Assembly: GCA_001600495.1 (NCBI GenBank)
Contig: BCKE01000101.1
Location: 1 to 55,176, forward strand
Origin: Pilasporangium apinafurcum
Taxonomy: Eukaryota; Oomycota; Peronosporomycetes; Pythiales; Pythiaceae
Direction: 5' to 3'
Length of the DNA stretch: 55,176 bases
Shown: positions 1 through 9,843 of the stretch, in pieces
Position numbering within the stretch: the stretch's first letter is position 1
Layout of the letters: every line of letters begins with the position of its first letter
Translations under genes and position numbers: made by a program
Notes under the pieces: model-generated
The model's input: only the letters and a program-made list of their open reading frames with translations
Databases searched by the model: none
Told to the model about the DNA's origin: nothing

Positions 1-461
1 CAAGCTGTCTTCAAATTCAATCTCAAAAAACACCTTTAACACACCTCCTTTCCTCCCATCCACTCATCCATATCGCCTAAATAACCATTCTTTCTCTCAT
101 CGAGCGCCGTGGATTCATGCTATCCATCGCATCCATATCAAATCTAACCACCACAAAAGTAATATCTTCTTTTCATATCTATAGCTCATCATTACATGCT
201 ACTTCGTCTAGAATCAACTACAGTCGCTTGCTTTTGTGTTTAACGTTAACTTACCTTGATGCCAGCAACGCTGAAGATAATCCTTCGATAAGGTATGTTG
301 CATGTGAACACCTTTGAAGGCATCTTCAAACGTTATTATTTGCAGAACAAACACGTGAGCTAACGCGATGCTGTAAAAATACGCCCGTGACGGTGAGCTT
401 GCCTAAAATTGTAAGGGTTTGATTATGTTTCATATATTAGTAACACTAAAACCTTTCGTCG

Positions 462-540
462 GTTCAGTTGGCTCAACTGGTTAAGCACGCTAGCTATTAT
501 GTGCGTGACCAGGGTCCGAATCCTACAATTGCACACTTTT
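462..540 (+). repeat. tRNA-like sequence with Pol III A and B boxes (pseudo-tRNA or SINE head)
   Basis: Positions 469-480 (TGGCTCAACTGG) fit the Pol III A-box consensus. Positions 513-523 (GGTCCGAATCC) fit the B box with one change. A TTTT run follows at 537-540. The implied acceptor stem barely pairs, the T stem keeps only two G-C pairs plus a wobble, and the anticodon loop would be about 12 nt. A functional tRNA is therefore unlikely; a decayed tRNA or tRNA-derived SINE head fits better. Confidence 0.4.
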
Positions 541-2116
541 GCATATGTTCATGCTGTATGCCAGAGTTTCTCTTTTTGACGGAATCGTCACGTCATCATC
601 CAAGGATAGTTAAAGATAAGGGTTGTATATATGAGAAGTTGTAAGACGCACATCATCCTTATCTTTGACACACTGTATGTTTGTGCATTAGATAGAAACG
701 AGTGGCTCTAGAGCGCTAAACGAAAAGAATGGATAGGAGTAGCTATAGTAATAAGTTTCCGCGTTTTATGTCATTAATCTCACTTTCCAATTTACCTCCT
801 AACCAGCTAGCTCCTTACAAAAATGGCCAATTTTGAATTGTAATGTGACGTGGCTGTCTGAACAGCCAATCAGAAGGCTGATAGATTCCAACGTCATTGG
901 ACAAAATTTTGTATGTGCACATCAGTTTACATTCAAGAGTGTGGTGTTGATCGATTACTCTATACGGCAACTATATTGCAACATTAAACTAACTGATTAT
1001 GCACCAATTAGGTAATATTCAGTAAAGAAAGTCAGAAAATAAGGCAGGTATAATCCTACAAGTAAGTCTGACCAGTGACAAACTGTCAGATAAGAATATC
1101 ATTGGCTAGGAAGGTTAGCAATCATAGGAAACCAGGATTGAATGTAAATCCTTAGGACACTAAATGTAAACCCTGTAGGATACTGAAGATTAGTGGACAG
1201 CAGTAGCCGTAGAACTTTAAAAGACCTCACTCAATCTCACTTTTCCATTTACCCTCTACAGCTCAAGTACAATGTTCCCGCACTACGAAAATGTTACATG
1301 TAAGGTCTCGTATTTGGCCAATTTACAGGAACATGGATATATCGATCCATATTTAGGCTTGATAATGGCGAACATAGCGTCATTATGAATACAGATATTT
1401 GCAGAGTATCCCGATACTTTCACACATTATCACTGATGTTTGGCTTGTGACATCAACATTGTAAAAGGGTAATCCTTTTACTGGCTTACACTGTTGCGCA
1501 GTGAGGAAAGGAAAGAGAGGAACCAAAAGAGACTTACTCTTTTGGAGGAAAATTAGGAACTGAATTATTGTTTTAATAAAGCTACCTAGAAAGTGAAATG
1601 AATGGCTGATGTTCAAGTGTCCAAATCAAACATAACCATAAGCAATGAACTACCGCACCTAGCAGAAGTTCGCATCTTTACACACAGTAAGAAATCGTAC
1701 TTTATCAAACCCGTTCGAGTTTATCCCGTTTTCAGACCCGATGAGTCTGATATGTAATGGAGGCCCATTACATGAGCAATTGGAAAGTGATCCTGTTTCT
1801 GGTTTCAACTGCCTACTGATTATCCATTTGTAAACAGCTATGTATTTTTATTGTTAAGCATTCCTTCTACAACTATCCTGAACCTTCTACCAATTTAGCT
1901 TGATGATCCAGAGGTCTCTATCATTTTTTGAACCGTTAATAGTGTTCTGACCAAATCTGTGCTTTTGGAACCTACTTTCTCGCACTATGCTTGCAACTCT
2001 CGTTCGCAGCGATTGTTTTCTATGTGCTTTTAAGTAGAGATGTGCATCAGACACAGATATCATCAAGATTATAAGCAATAAACACCTCTTTTGGCTCAGA
2101 CGAACCCCATATATCC

Positions 2117-2140
2117 TTTATTCCCCACGTGGGGAATAAA
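2117..2140. repeat. 24-bp perfect palindrome with central CACGTG
   Basis: The two 12-bp halves (TTTATTCCCCAC and GTGGGGAATAAA) are exact reverse complements with no spacer. The centre is CCACGTGG, an E-box/G-box core as bound by bHLH or bZIP factors. It lies about 320 bp upstream of the RPN3 start codon. It could be a factor site, a bidirectional terminator-like hairpin or a decayed mobile-element end. Confidence 0.5.
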
Positions 2141-2297
2141 AGCTAAGGGCATATTTTATGTCAATTTTGCAGGCTTGCAGGCATCCTGCGACTCAAATAG
2201 AGTAGTAGACTGGGCACAAGTGATATCGCAAATTTGCATTGTGTTGAGTTCCGATATTGTATAAAACTGTATAAAATAGCTATTAAAATCAGTAGGG

Positions 2298-2335
2298 TAC
2301 CGTCACGGTAAAATACCGTGCGGTATTGGATACCG
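2298..2335. promoter_or_regulatory. cluster of five TACCG/CGGTA motifs upstream of RPN3
   Basis: Two small palindromes lie side by side: 2298-2310 has 6-bp arms around 1 nt, and 2312-2327 has 7-bp arms around 2 nt. A further TACCG follows at 2331-2335. This gives five copies of the pentamer in 38 bp, ending 122 bp before the RPN3 start codon. The spacing suggests a transcription-factor operator, but no factor is known to me. Confidence 0.35.
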
Positions 2336-2457
2336 TGTCTAAAATTTGTAAAAATCGAGATATCATAAAGTATTCTCTATATTTAGGAATATCCAACTTC
2401 ACGCATTCCAAAGCGAAAGAAGTCGCCCTGAACAAAAGCAAAGTGGAGTGAGAGCGG

Positions 2458-4365
2458 ATGAGTGCGCAGTCAACATTCTCCCAGACACCGGCGTATACCG
2501 CTGGGTTCGCCAGCAAGAAGGAGGTCGCGATCGAGGAAGCGCTGGTCTATGAAGGTAACAAGAAGATAAATAACAGCCCCCCGCATCATCATTTACATGC
2601 GAAGATCGCGAGATCTTTGCATTGTTGATGTTTGTTCTCTCCCCCACCTCTTTTTTGTGAGCATAAGAGAGAGGGAATATTATCTTCTTTACTGAATGGG
2701 TGTAATTTGGTTTTTTAGAACTGAAGCGAACGATTCTCTTGCTGGAAAATGTGGTGAAAACGAACGCCAAGGAGAAGATCTCGCGGATCTTGCGCAATAC
2801 CAGCAAGTTGCGCAAGACATTGTCAGTGCAACAATTGATCCAGGCGGTGACGCAGGTATTACCGGACACGAACGAGTCAAAGCAACCAATGCTCGCGCTT
2901 CTAAATACGATCGCCTCGAAAATTAACGCCTCAGCAGTAGATACGGAGATGACAGATGCTGAAGAAGCTAATCAAGCACCAGCGACTTCATCCAGTACAG
3001 TTGCGGTGATTCCTGCGGTGGATTTGATCGAAGTGGAAGTGTATTTCTTTTTGTACGTGCTGGCGGCATTGGTCAAGTACAAGTTGGGGGAGGAGGCGCT
3101 CGACACGGTTGAGAAGCTGCGCCTTCGTTGTCAGCAGTTCAACCGCCGTACACTCGATTCATTCCAGGCCAAAGTGTACACGTACTACTCAAACATCCAC
3201 GAACAATTCGGACACGATCTACCTGCGATTCGCAATGTGTTGCTCGCTGCACACCGCACGGCATGCTTGCGCTACGATGAAATCGGCCAAGCGACGCTGG
3301 TGAATTTGCTCTTGCGCAATTATTTGCATCAAAACCTGTACGAACAGGCCTATAAGTTTGTGAGCAAGACAACGTTTCCAGAGAACATTTCCAATAACCA
3401 GTTTGTGCGTTATCTGTACTATGTCGGCAAGATTCAGGCTGTGCAACTTGAGTACACCGAGTCGTACACCAAGCTGATGCAGTCGATCCGAAAAGCCCCG
3501 CAAAACACCGCCGTGGGCTTCCGTCGTACGGTGTACAAGCTCGCTGTGATTGTTCAGCTATTGATGGGTGAGGTACCGGAACGAAACATTTTCAATCAGG
3601 AAGAACTGCAGAAGGCGTTGGCGCCATATCTTCAGCTCACAAACGTAAGGAGAAACATAGTGCTCACAGGCTGTTGAGGAGAACTTTGGCATACTAACGA
3701 TTTTTATGTGGTGTAGGCCGTTCGTGTGGGTAACTTGGAAGATTTCAACGTCGTGTTGGGTCAACATGCTGCTGTGTTCAAGGCTGATCATACATACACA
3801 CTGATCTTACGGTATGTTTTGCTGCCAAGGGATAATTTCCGGAACATAGTTTTGATTCTACTTGATTTTATTGATAGCTTGCGTCATAACGTCATCAAGA
3901 CTGGCCTTCGGAAGATCAGCACGTCGTATTCACGAATTCAGTTTTCGGATATTTGCACAAAGTTGGCACTCGAAAACCCGCAAAATGCAGAGTTTGTCTG
4001 CGCGAAGGCGATCCGTGATGGAGTGATCGACGCTATCATCGACCATAAGAACGGTTGGTTGCAATCAAAGGAAACGGTGAATGTCTACACCACGAACGAC
4101 CCGCAAACGGCATTCCAACGGCGTATCACGTTCTGTCTCGACGTTCATAACGAAGCTGTCAAGGTGCACACTCTACTACTGTCAGCATTATGATTGTGGT
4201 GCTTTGATAGTGATTGATATGATTGTTGTGGTTCTGTAGGCCATGCGTTATCCACCCGATGCGTATAAGAAGGACCTCGAAAGCGCAGAAGAACGCTTGG
4301 AGCGTGAAAAACAGGAGGAAGAACTGGCCAAGGAAATTGAAGATGAAATGGAAGACGGGCTTTAA
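2458..4365 (+). CDS. RPN3: 26S proteasome non-ATPase regulatory subunit 3 (Rpn3/PSMD3)
   Basis: Five exons (2458-2554, 2719-3644, 3717-3811, 3878-4163, 4240-4365) join in frame to 509 residues, close to the usual length of this family (human about 534). The protein is a lid subunit of the 19S regulatory particle. It helps hold the lid together during ubiquitin-dependent degradation. Helical repeats fill the centre. The C-terminal PCI domain contains the stretch ending in [13 protein letters not shown], and the region around [21 protein letters not shown] is typical of Rpn3. The acidic, Glu-rich tail ends in DGL. The start codon at 2458 gives a polar N-terminus that leads directly into the helical region. 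All introns are 66-164 bp with GT..AG ends. Confidence 0.93.
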
Positions 4366-4664
4366 AACTCTGTGTGCGATATAGAGGGTGAAAAGGAAGC
4401 AGAAACCAACTTAGGACGATCTCGACGGATATTGTGGAAAGGGAAGAGTTTGACCATGTCCTTACTCCTTGAAAGAATTTCTATCTAAACCAATGGTCGT
4501 AGAGGTTCGCAGGTCAATAAGAACACAAGAAAAAAACAAAAAAATCACGACTCCTCTCACAATATCTTTCTCTCGCTCCTCACCTCTTTTCTCTGTATTT
4601 TCCTCCACATCCGTTCATGAAATACAAAAGGACGTATTACTCCTCCTATTCATCTCTTGTTTGT

Positions 4665-5054
4665 TTACTTCTTCTGTGCATACAAGGGCACCGTGAAGCG
4701 ATCCGAGTGGTAGGGCGACTCGCCCACTTTCCATCCAGGGACGTCCTTCATGATCTTGCGTTCTTCTTCAAGTACCTTTTCCTGCTGCGCCAGGAATTCC
4801 ACGTCTGCCTCGGCCTGCAGGAACGGCAGTAACGAGATCTTCCGTTCACGTTCTTCTTTCGCGACCTCGCGGTGATGTTGGTTATGCTGGCCGACCTTGT
4901 AGAAGCCAAAGGATGTGACGACGAACAAACCCAAGAACAGCGACCACCCAGGAAGACCACGCTGCGCAGGTACGCCACGCGCGAACTTGACGGGGCGGAA
5001 ACCCCCCGGAGGTGGCATTTCCTGGTTTGGAGTCGCGTAGTTCGGTGTCGCCAT
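4665..5054 (-). CDS. NDUFA13: NADH:ubiquinone oxidoreductase subunit NDUFA13 / GRIM-19
   Basis: Single exon of 129 residues. It is an accessory subunit of mitochondrial complex I. A Pro-rich N-terminus with GGFRPVKFARGVPAQRGLPG leads into one membrane span (about residues 36-55). A charged helical stretch and a C-terminal part with WKVGESPYHSDRFTVPLYAQ follow. This order (PGG.. plus RG..G before the span, then the matrix/intermembrane helix) is characteristic of GRIM-19. Length is slightly below the animal protein (144). The gene converges on RPN3, about 300 bp apart, and its promoter side faces the Fanzor relic. Confidence 0.92.
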   Translation of the reverse strand: MATPNYATPNQEMPPPGGFRPVKFARGVPAQRGLPGWSLFLGLFVVTSFGFYKVGQHNQHHREVAKEERERKISLLPFLQAEADVEFLAQQEKVLEEERKIMKDVPGWKVGESPYHSDRFTVPLYAQKK

Positions 5055-5251
5055 CGTTCTTTGCTGGCCTGCTGCTTTTCCGACGATCTCGCACGAAATT
5101 GTGCGGACCGTTGAACGGAAGAGCTAAATTACCTTCTAAAATAAGTAGCCTCTCATATTAGTTTACACGTGATAATGGAATTGTAATAATTAGTATATAT
5201 GGACCAATGGCGGCAAAATATGGATTGGGTTCTCTGCGTGTTTTACTGGCG

Positions 5252-6547
5252 ATTATCAGAATACGACCTAACTGTGTGGACACATTTGAAAAGTCTGTTG
5301 GCTCTCCCATTGTCCACGGATACTCTTCCTACACTCTATTCTCTCCTTACATTCTTTTGTCCTCGTCGTAACTCTGGCAATCCTGAAAATCCACGTAGGA
5401 GACACATAGCGAGTGTAAGGATGCTTTTCGACCCATTCACATCTCGCTCCCACGTGATTCTGCACTCACTGTTGTTACAGCGGAGAACCTGGTGGGAAAA
5501 CTTGATGTCTGCGCTTCCATCAGTCTTTTTCGTCGAAAATGGCGTCTCTTCAAGCTGCTGGTAGCACTCGGAGCATCACTGACTCGTCCAGTACTCGTCG
5601 ATCTGCAGCATGATCGCGCGCTTTGCCAGCTCACGTGCGAATTGCTTCACAGGTCCATGCGCGTGACCCTTGATGAAGTCGTGTTAACTCCAATCACCGA
5701 GACCAATGCAAACCTGAGGACTTGGTGTAGATACCAATCGCTTTACCAGATGTGCCAACATCTTCCGACTAAATCCGAACTGAAGGAAACCCCATTTGTG
5801 AAATGGATGCGATGCACAAAAGCTCACCAAGAAGTCGAGATGTCTCCACACATACTTGACGTTTGTCATATACTGCTCATACGATGCTGTCTTGAACGAA
5901 GGCATCTCTCGGATAATCCTTCTGTACTCATGTCCCCACTGCTTCAATTTCTCGTGGCAGAACGTACACTTGTTCATCCCAGCGAGATGCCTGTACTCTC
6001 GTGTAGATATCTGTTGAATGTCGTACTGCTGGTTACTGGCTCGCTTGCGTCGAACACTGTGGTTGTGTCTCCTCTTCCTTTTCTTCTTCCGCTTCTTTTT
6101 TTGCTCCTTTCGTCGTTTCTGCTTTGACTCTTCCACTTGATTCTACTTGGGTTCCCTTCAGTTGCATTTCGCTTTCTTCTCTTCCACATCAACTTCTCGC
6201 ACACGAATGGCAGTGCAGAACAATTGTGTACCAGGGTCGATCCCAACGACAGTATCGGGAACGTAATTGTCAGGAAGTGCCGTCATATTTTCGTCTTTCA
6301 CGGGACGCTGCTGAAGGTGTTCATTCTTGAAAAAGATGTTTCTAGCAGCGTTGACATCCCTGTCAGTGAGGACACTCCAAAACTTTCTGATATGAAACAT
6401 CTTGTTGAGAAGTTGCTTCTGTTCCTTTGTTGGATATAACCTCACTTTCAAGATGCTGTTTGGACTTGCTTTATCTATCTTGCATCGTTTGATCCTTTTC
6501 GAGTCTCGGAGATCAGAGTCTTCTAAGCATTCCTGCCTTCCTCCCAT
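5252..6547 (-). pseudogene. decayed Fanzor (eukaryotic TnpB-like RNA-guided nuclease) element
   Basis: On the minus strand the parts of a TnpB/Fanzor protein can be read across several frames. A TnpB-type N-terminus (KVRLYPTKEQKQLLNKMF) comes from 6458-6405. The RuvC-I motif VVGIDPGTQLF lies near 6250-6218. A basic stretch and a domain ending in GLGDWS at about 5685 follow. Next come KGHAHGPVKQFARELAKRA and IDEYWTSQ, the zinc-finger pairs CSEC (5564-5575) and RCNNSEC (5462-5482), and the RuvC-III motif TWERDVNGSKSI (WERDVN at 5435-5452). The frame is broken by stops, for example TGA right after GLGDWS and before CSEC, and by frameshifts after about 6160 and 5685. No active protein can be made. 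Homology with the three repeats in the kinase cluster ends near 5252. The element sits between GRIM-19 and BRF1, both on the same strand. Confidence 0.8.
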
Positions 6548-7079
6548 TTCTTTTCACAACGAAGACGTTAACATGAGATGAGAGGCCTTCTTGGTATTCT
6601 CTTGCGTTCATGTCTTCATTCTTGTCTTGATGAAGTTGTTGGTCAGTGTGAACCATGATTTGGATGCTATGCTATTTACACATTTGTGCGAGAAGTCCAT
6701 ACTCAAATCGGTCTTAGACGGTAACCACAATCCTCGAGATCCACTTTCTACATGCCATTTCTACCAATCTGGATAGTCATGATTTGCTTTCCTTGAGACC
6801 GGAATCAATGTCGATCTCCTTGGGCATCCACTGTCATTGACTTGCATTCTTTCTTGAAAAGAAGGATAGTGGAGAAAAGATCTCATTGGGGAGAATTGAA
6901 AACAAATTTCTGTTTCTATCAATAGGGAGAAAAAACACGTCGAAGTGTATCCCACCGGTGGGAGAAATGGGAGAATAAAGGTTAATGTTTCGGATGATAT
7001 CGTTACTCAATTCCCAAGGACAATTCGATTAGGCTTTCCTGCTATGTTCATATCTCTCTCTTTTTGTGTTGTATCGTAT
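6548..7079. other. intergenic, possible 5' part of the Fanzor element
   Basis: No gene recognised. A 14-bp palindrome TCCCACCGGTGGGA lies at 6950-6963. Part of this stretch may be the left portion of the Fanzor element, since its N-terminal frame starts at 6547, but I could not define a left end. Confidence 0.4.
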
Positions 7080-9162
7080 TTAGAAGCCGTTGCTTGCAGC
7101 TTCGCCAAATAGCTCATCGATCACTTCGTAATTAATCCTTCGGCTCTTTAATTTCTGTGAAATACAACAAAGTATCACGTGTGAGAAAGCTCAAGAGAAA
7201 CTGATGAGTGAAAATGACTATAAACGTACATAGATGGCATGCTGGGCTGTGTCTGGAGGCGGGGCATTCACATCGGGATCTTTCTTCCTTCGTTTCTTCT
7301 TAGGCACTTCGGGTTGAGATAATCCCATCAGCCGTTTCTCCTCCTACAAGAAGCCAATAACGTGAGCACCCAAAGTAATGCAGGTTACGAGAGATAATAG
7401 GAGCATGACTTGCGCTTACCTGCTCCTGAATATACTCTTTGTTCATTTTCTCCCACAGTAGTTTCTTTTTCTCTGCTTCCGCTTTGGTCAACAGTAACGA
7501 GTTGATTTCATCGTCGTCCAAATCCGAGAAGGTATCTTCTTCATCGGCATTACCAGAAGCATAGCGTTTGGTTTCCTCGTCCTCGTCATCCTCTGCGTCC
7601 TCGACCTCTTCATCCGGTTCTTCTCCGTCTTCAGCATGATTTGTACTATGTTTACTGGCCTGTGAGTCACTCCGCCTCCTCCTTTGCTCTCTGTCTTCGC
7701 TATGCTCATGCTCTACGTGTTCACTATCTTTACTCTTATCCTCATTTTCCTTTGCAGCATTTGCCGAGGCAGTTGTGCTTGATGTCTCTTCCTCTAACGC
7801 TAATGTCAAGTCACGTTCGATAGTCTTGTAAAAATCGGCTTCTTCGCGTTTGCGTAGAATGTATCGAGCTGATTTCTTTCTTACTCTTGATAGCACTTCC
7901 TGTGCTGCTAGGCGACTAGCTCGATTCACGATTTGCTCATTAGCGTTTTCAAAACCATAATCAATATCATCATCGTCATCTTCATCATCGATGGTACGTG
8001 GTCCTTTGTCAGTCCCGCTTTGTAACAACGATCCTGCACGTCTCTTCTTGTAATAAAGATCACCGCTCAGAAATCGCGACATTTCTTCATCCTTCATTCT
8101 CTTTGCTTTTTTCTGTCGACCTGGTTCACTACTGTCTTCATCTTCCTCGGAGTCATCCTCATCATCCTCGTCATCGTTATCAGCTATCCTTCGTTTCGTC
8201 TTGCGCTTCCTTCCATACTCCAATGGTAAGCGTTCCGATTCGAGGAGCAACATATCCATCACTTCCTTCTCGCGATGTCGCTGGAAACTTGGCGGATCGC
8301 ATTCCACGCGTGACATTTCTAATTTCCCCACCTGATCGTACGTCAATTGCGCTGTGGGCGTGAGCGAAAACTCATACAACCGCTGCTTTAGCGTGCGCTC
8401 TCCGATGTTCACCACGTCCATAACGTCATGGAGACTGCACATCACAGACTGTGACCGTGCTGCGATTAGAAGTGCTGCACCGCAAATACCCGACGGACGA
8501 CGGCCTGTTTCAATCCAGTCGCGTTTCATCGTTGCCACCAAACGCAGCGCTGTTGTCGCGATACTGTGCGTCTTTGCACCAAAATTCAATTGCGATGCGA
8601 AGCGGTGGATGTACAATGAAGGATCAATCAGCGGTAAATGGATCTGCAACAATTTACAAAACTTGAGGAACACGCCACCAAGCACGTACACATTGATCTG
8701 CAACTTATCCGAAAAATCGATCAGCAAATGCGGTGAGCGCTCGCGACGACAGACAATGTACAAACACGCCGCAATCACAGTCTGTGCCTTCCGTCCATGC
8801 GTGAAATTGCGCTGCAGCGCTAATGCAAATAATCGAAACGCCGAGTCGACATAGTGGTCCCCCAGGCGCAACATCCCCGCGATTTGACGAATTTTCTTCT
8901 TGCCGTTTGCGAGCGTATTCGCGCGAGACTCCATACCATAATTACGACCGCTGGTGCCGATGTTGCCATAGGATTTCGACGCTGACGAAGACACGAATTG
9001 CCCCACAACCGAGTGAGCACCACCCCCAGACTCCTGGAACTCGATGGACGAGACGATGTTGTTCTCTTCTAAAATTGTACCGCAGCTCACGCACACCGCC
9101 TCGCCACTAACATCGACGATATCGATCTCCGTGCAAGAGCACGTCGGACAGATCGACGCCAT
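7080..9162 (-). CDS. BRF1: transcription factor IIIB subunit Brf1
   Basis: Three exons (9162-7420, 7343-7230, 7154-7080) give 643 residues. Brf1 is the TFIIB-related factor that recruits RNA polymerase III to tRNA and 5S genes with TBP and Bdp1. The N-terminal zinc ribbon shows CPTC and CVSC (residues 5-8 and 24-27). Two cyclin folds follow (roughly residues 80-275), with RERSPHLLIDFSDKLQINVY and RRPSGICGAALLIAAR. A long acidic, low-complexity half follows, with blocks such as DDEDDEDDSEEDED. The last exon reads KLKSRRINYEVIDELF, the conserved C-terminal Brf homology segment. This confirms the two small 3' introns; without them the frame would run into unrelated sequence after SASHAP. Confidence 0.92.
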
Positions 9163-9288
9163 GTCAAAAGCTTTTGCTCTTTGGGCGGTAGTGTCTCTTG
9201 CTATTGGTGTCTGAGCGTTGCCGCGTTTGTCTTCGTGTGCTTCTTCTTGCCGCCACCAGAATAGGCAACATCCAAAAAGAGCTGTTCA

Positions 9289-9486
9289 CTAAAACCCATA
9301 TTTTACTATCGTATTCGTAAATAAAAATCTAGTTTTTAACCAGATCTGATGACTGTCCCCAGTATGATCATTAAATATAGTGAATGGATTGCCAAGCGAG
9401 AAAGCTTGGCCAAGGATGGAGAGCAAAGTCGCCAAAATGGTGATGCTGACAGCATATGCAATGGTTGTTGCTGAGAAATTCTGCAT
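9289..9486 (-). CDS. possible small membrane protein, unrecognised
   Basis: A 65-residue frame begins MQNFSATTIAYAVSITIL and continues with a hydrophobic stretch (about residues 8-30), then a polar tail. It lies between the BRF1 start and the cyclin stop on the same strand. The hydrophobic start looks like a signal anchor. I recognise no family, and it may be spurious or part of an untranslated region. Confidence 0.22.
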   Translation of the reverse strand: MQNFSATTIAYAVSITILATLLSILGQAFSLGNPFTIFNDHTGDSHQIWLKTRFLFTNTIVKYGF

Positions 9487-9685
9487 TTTTATTTACAAGT
9501 TGGTTCAGTGTATTTTTCCTAATTAAAAGTGGCAAAATTATACTTGCGGTTTCTTACATATTACACTACTATGACATAGACAGTGGTGGTTTTTGTTGTA
9601 ATAGTTTGGTTTCTTGGAGTCACCAACTCCATTATACTTGACTGAGTCGTTCTCCGCATCACCAAGCGATCATCGACGTTGTTGA

Positions 9686-9799
9686 TCACTGACTGGTATC
9701 GATTTTATTTTTTGCTGGTTTCTTGTTCTTTTTGAAGAACCGCAGGAGAAAAATTATGCCGACAATTGCACAGCCCAAAATCGTGCTTGTTTTGTTCAT
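9686..9799 (-). CDS. possible 37-residue single-span micropeptide
   Basis: A short frame begins 45 bp downstream of the cyclin stop. A hydrophobic segment (about residues 6-20, ILGCAIVGIIFLL) is followed by a strongly basic tail (RFFKKNKKPAKNK). This shape fits a tail-anchored or single-pass ER/mitochondrial micropeptide. No family is recognised. It could equally be chance coding in the cyclin 3' untranslated region. Confidence 0.22.
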   Translation of the reverse strand: MNKTSTILGCAIVGIIFLLRFFKKNKKPAKNKIDTSQ

Positions 9800-9843
9800 A
9801 TTTGCCCTCAAATCCCTTAAACTGGAGCTTCTTGCGGCGAGTT

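Larger units (their letters stand above)
1..2457. other. gene-poor left flank
   Basis: I see no convincing protein gene here. The open frames are short, overlap on both strands and resemble nothing I know. The stretch holds a degenerate tRNA-like sequence, a 24-bp palindrome and a cluster of TACCG motifs just before RPN3, each listed separately. The left edge may contain the end of an unseen neighbouring gene, but nothing in the sequence shows this. Confidence 0.6.

Noticed and set aside
5684-6136. Reading the 150-codon minus frame as an independent Lys/Arg-rich protein
   Set aside because: Its second half is the middle of the Fanzor protein in a shifted frame (ends in GLGDWS), so it is part of the relic.
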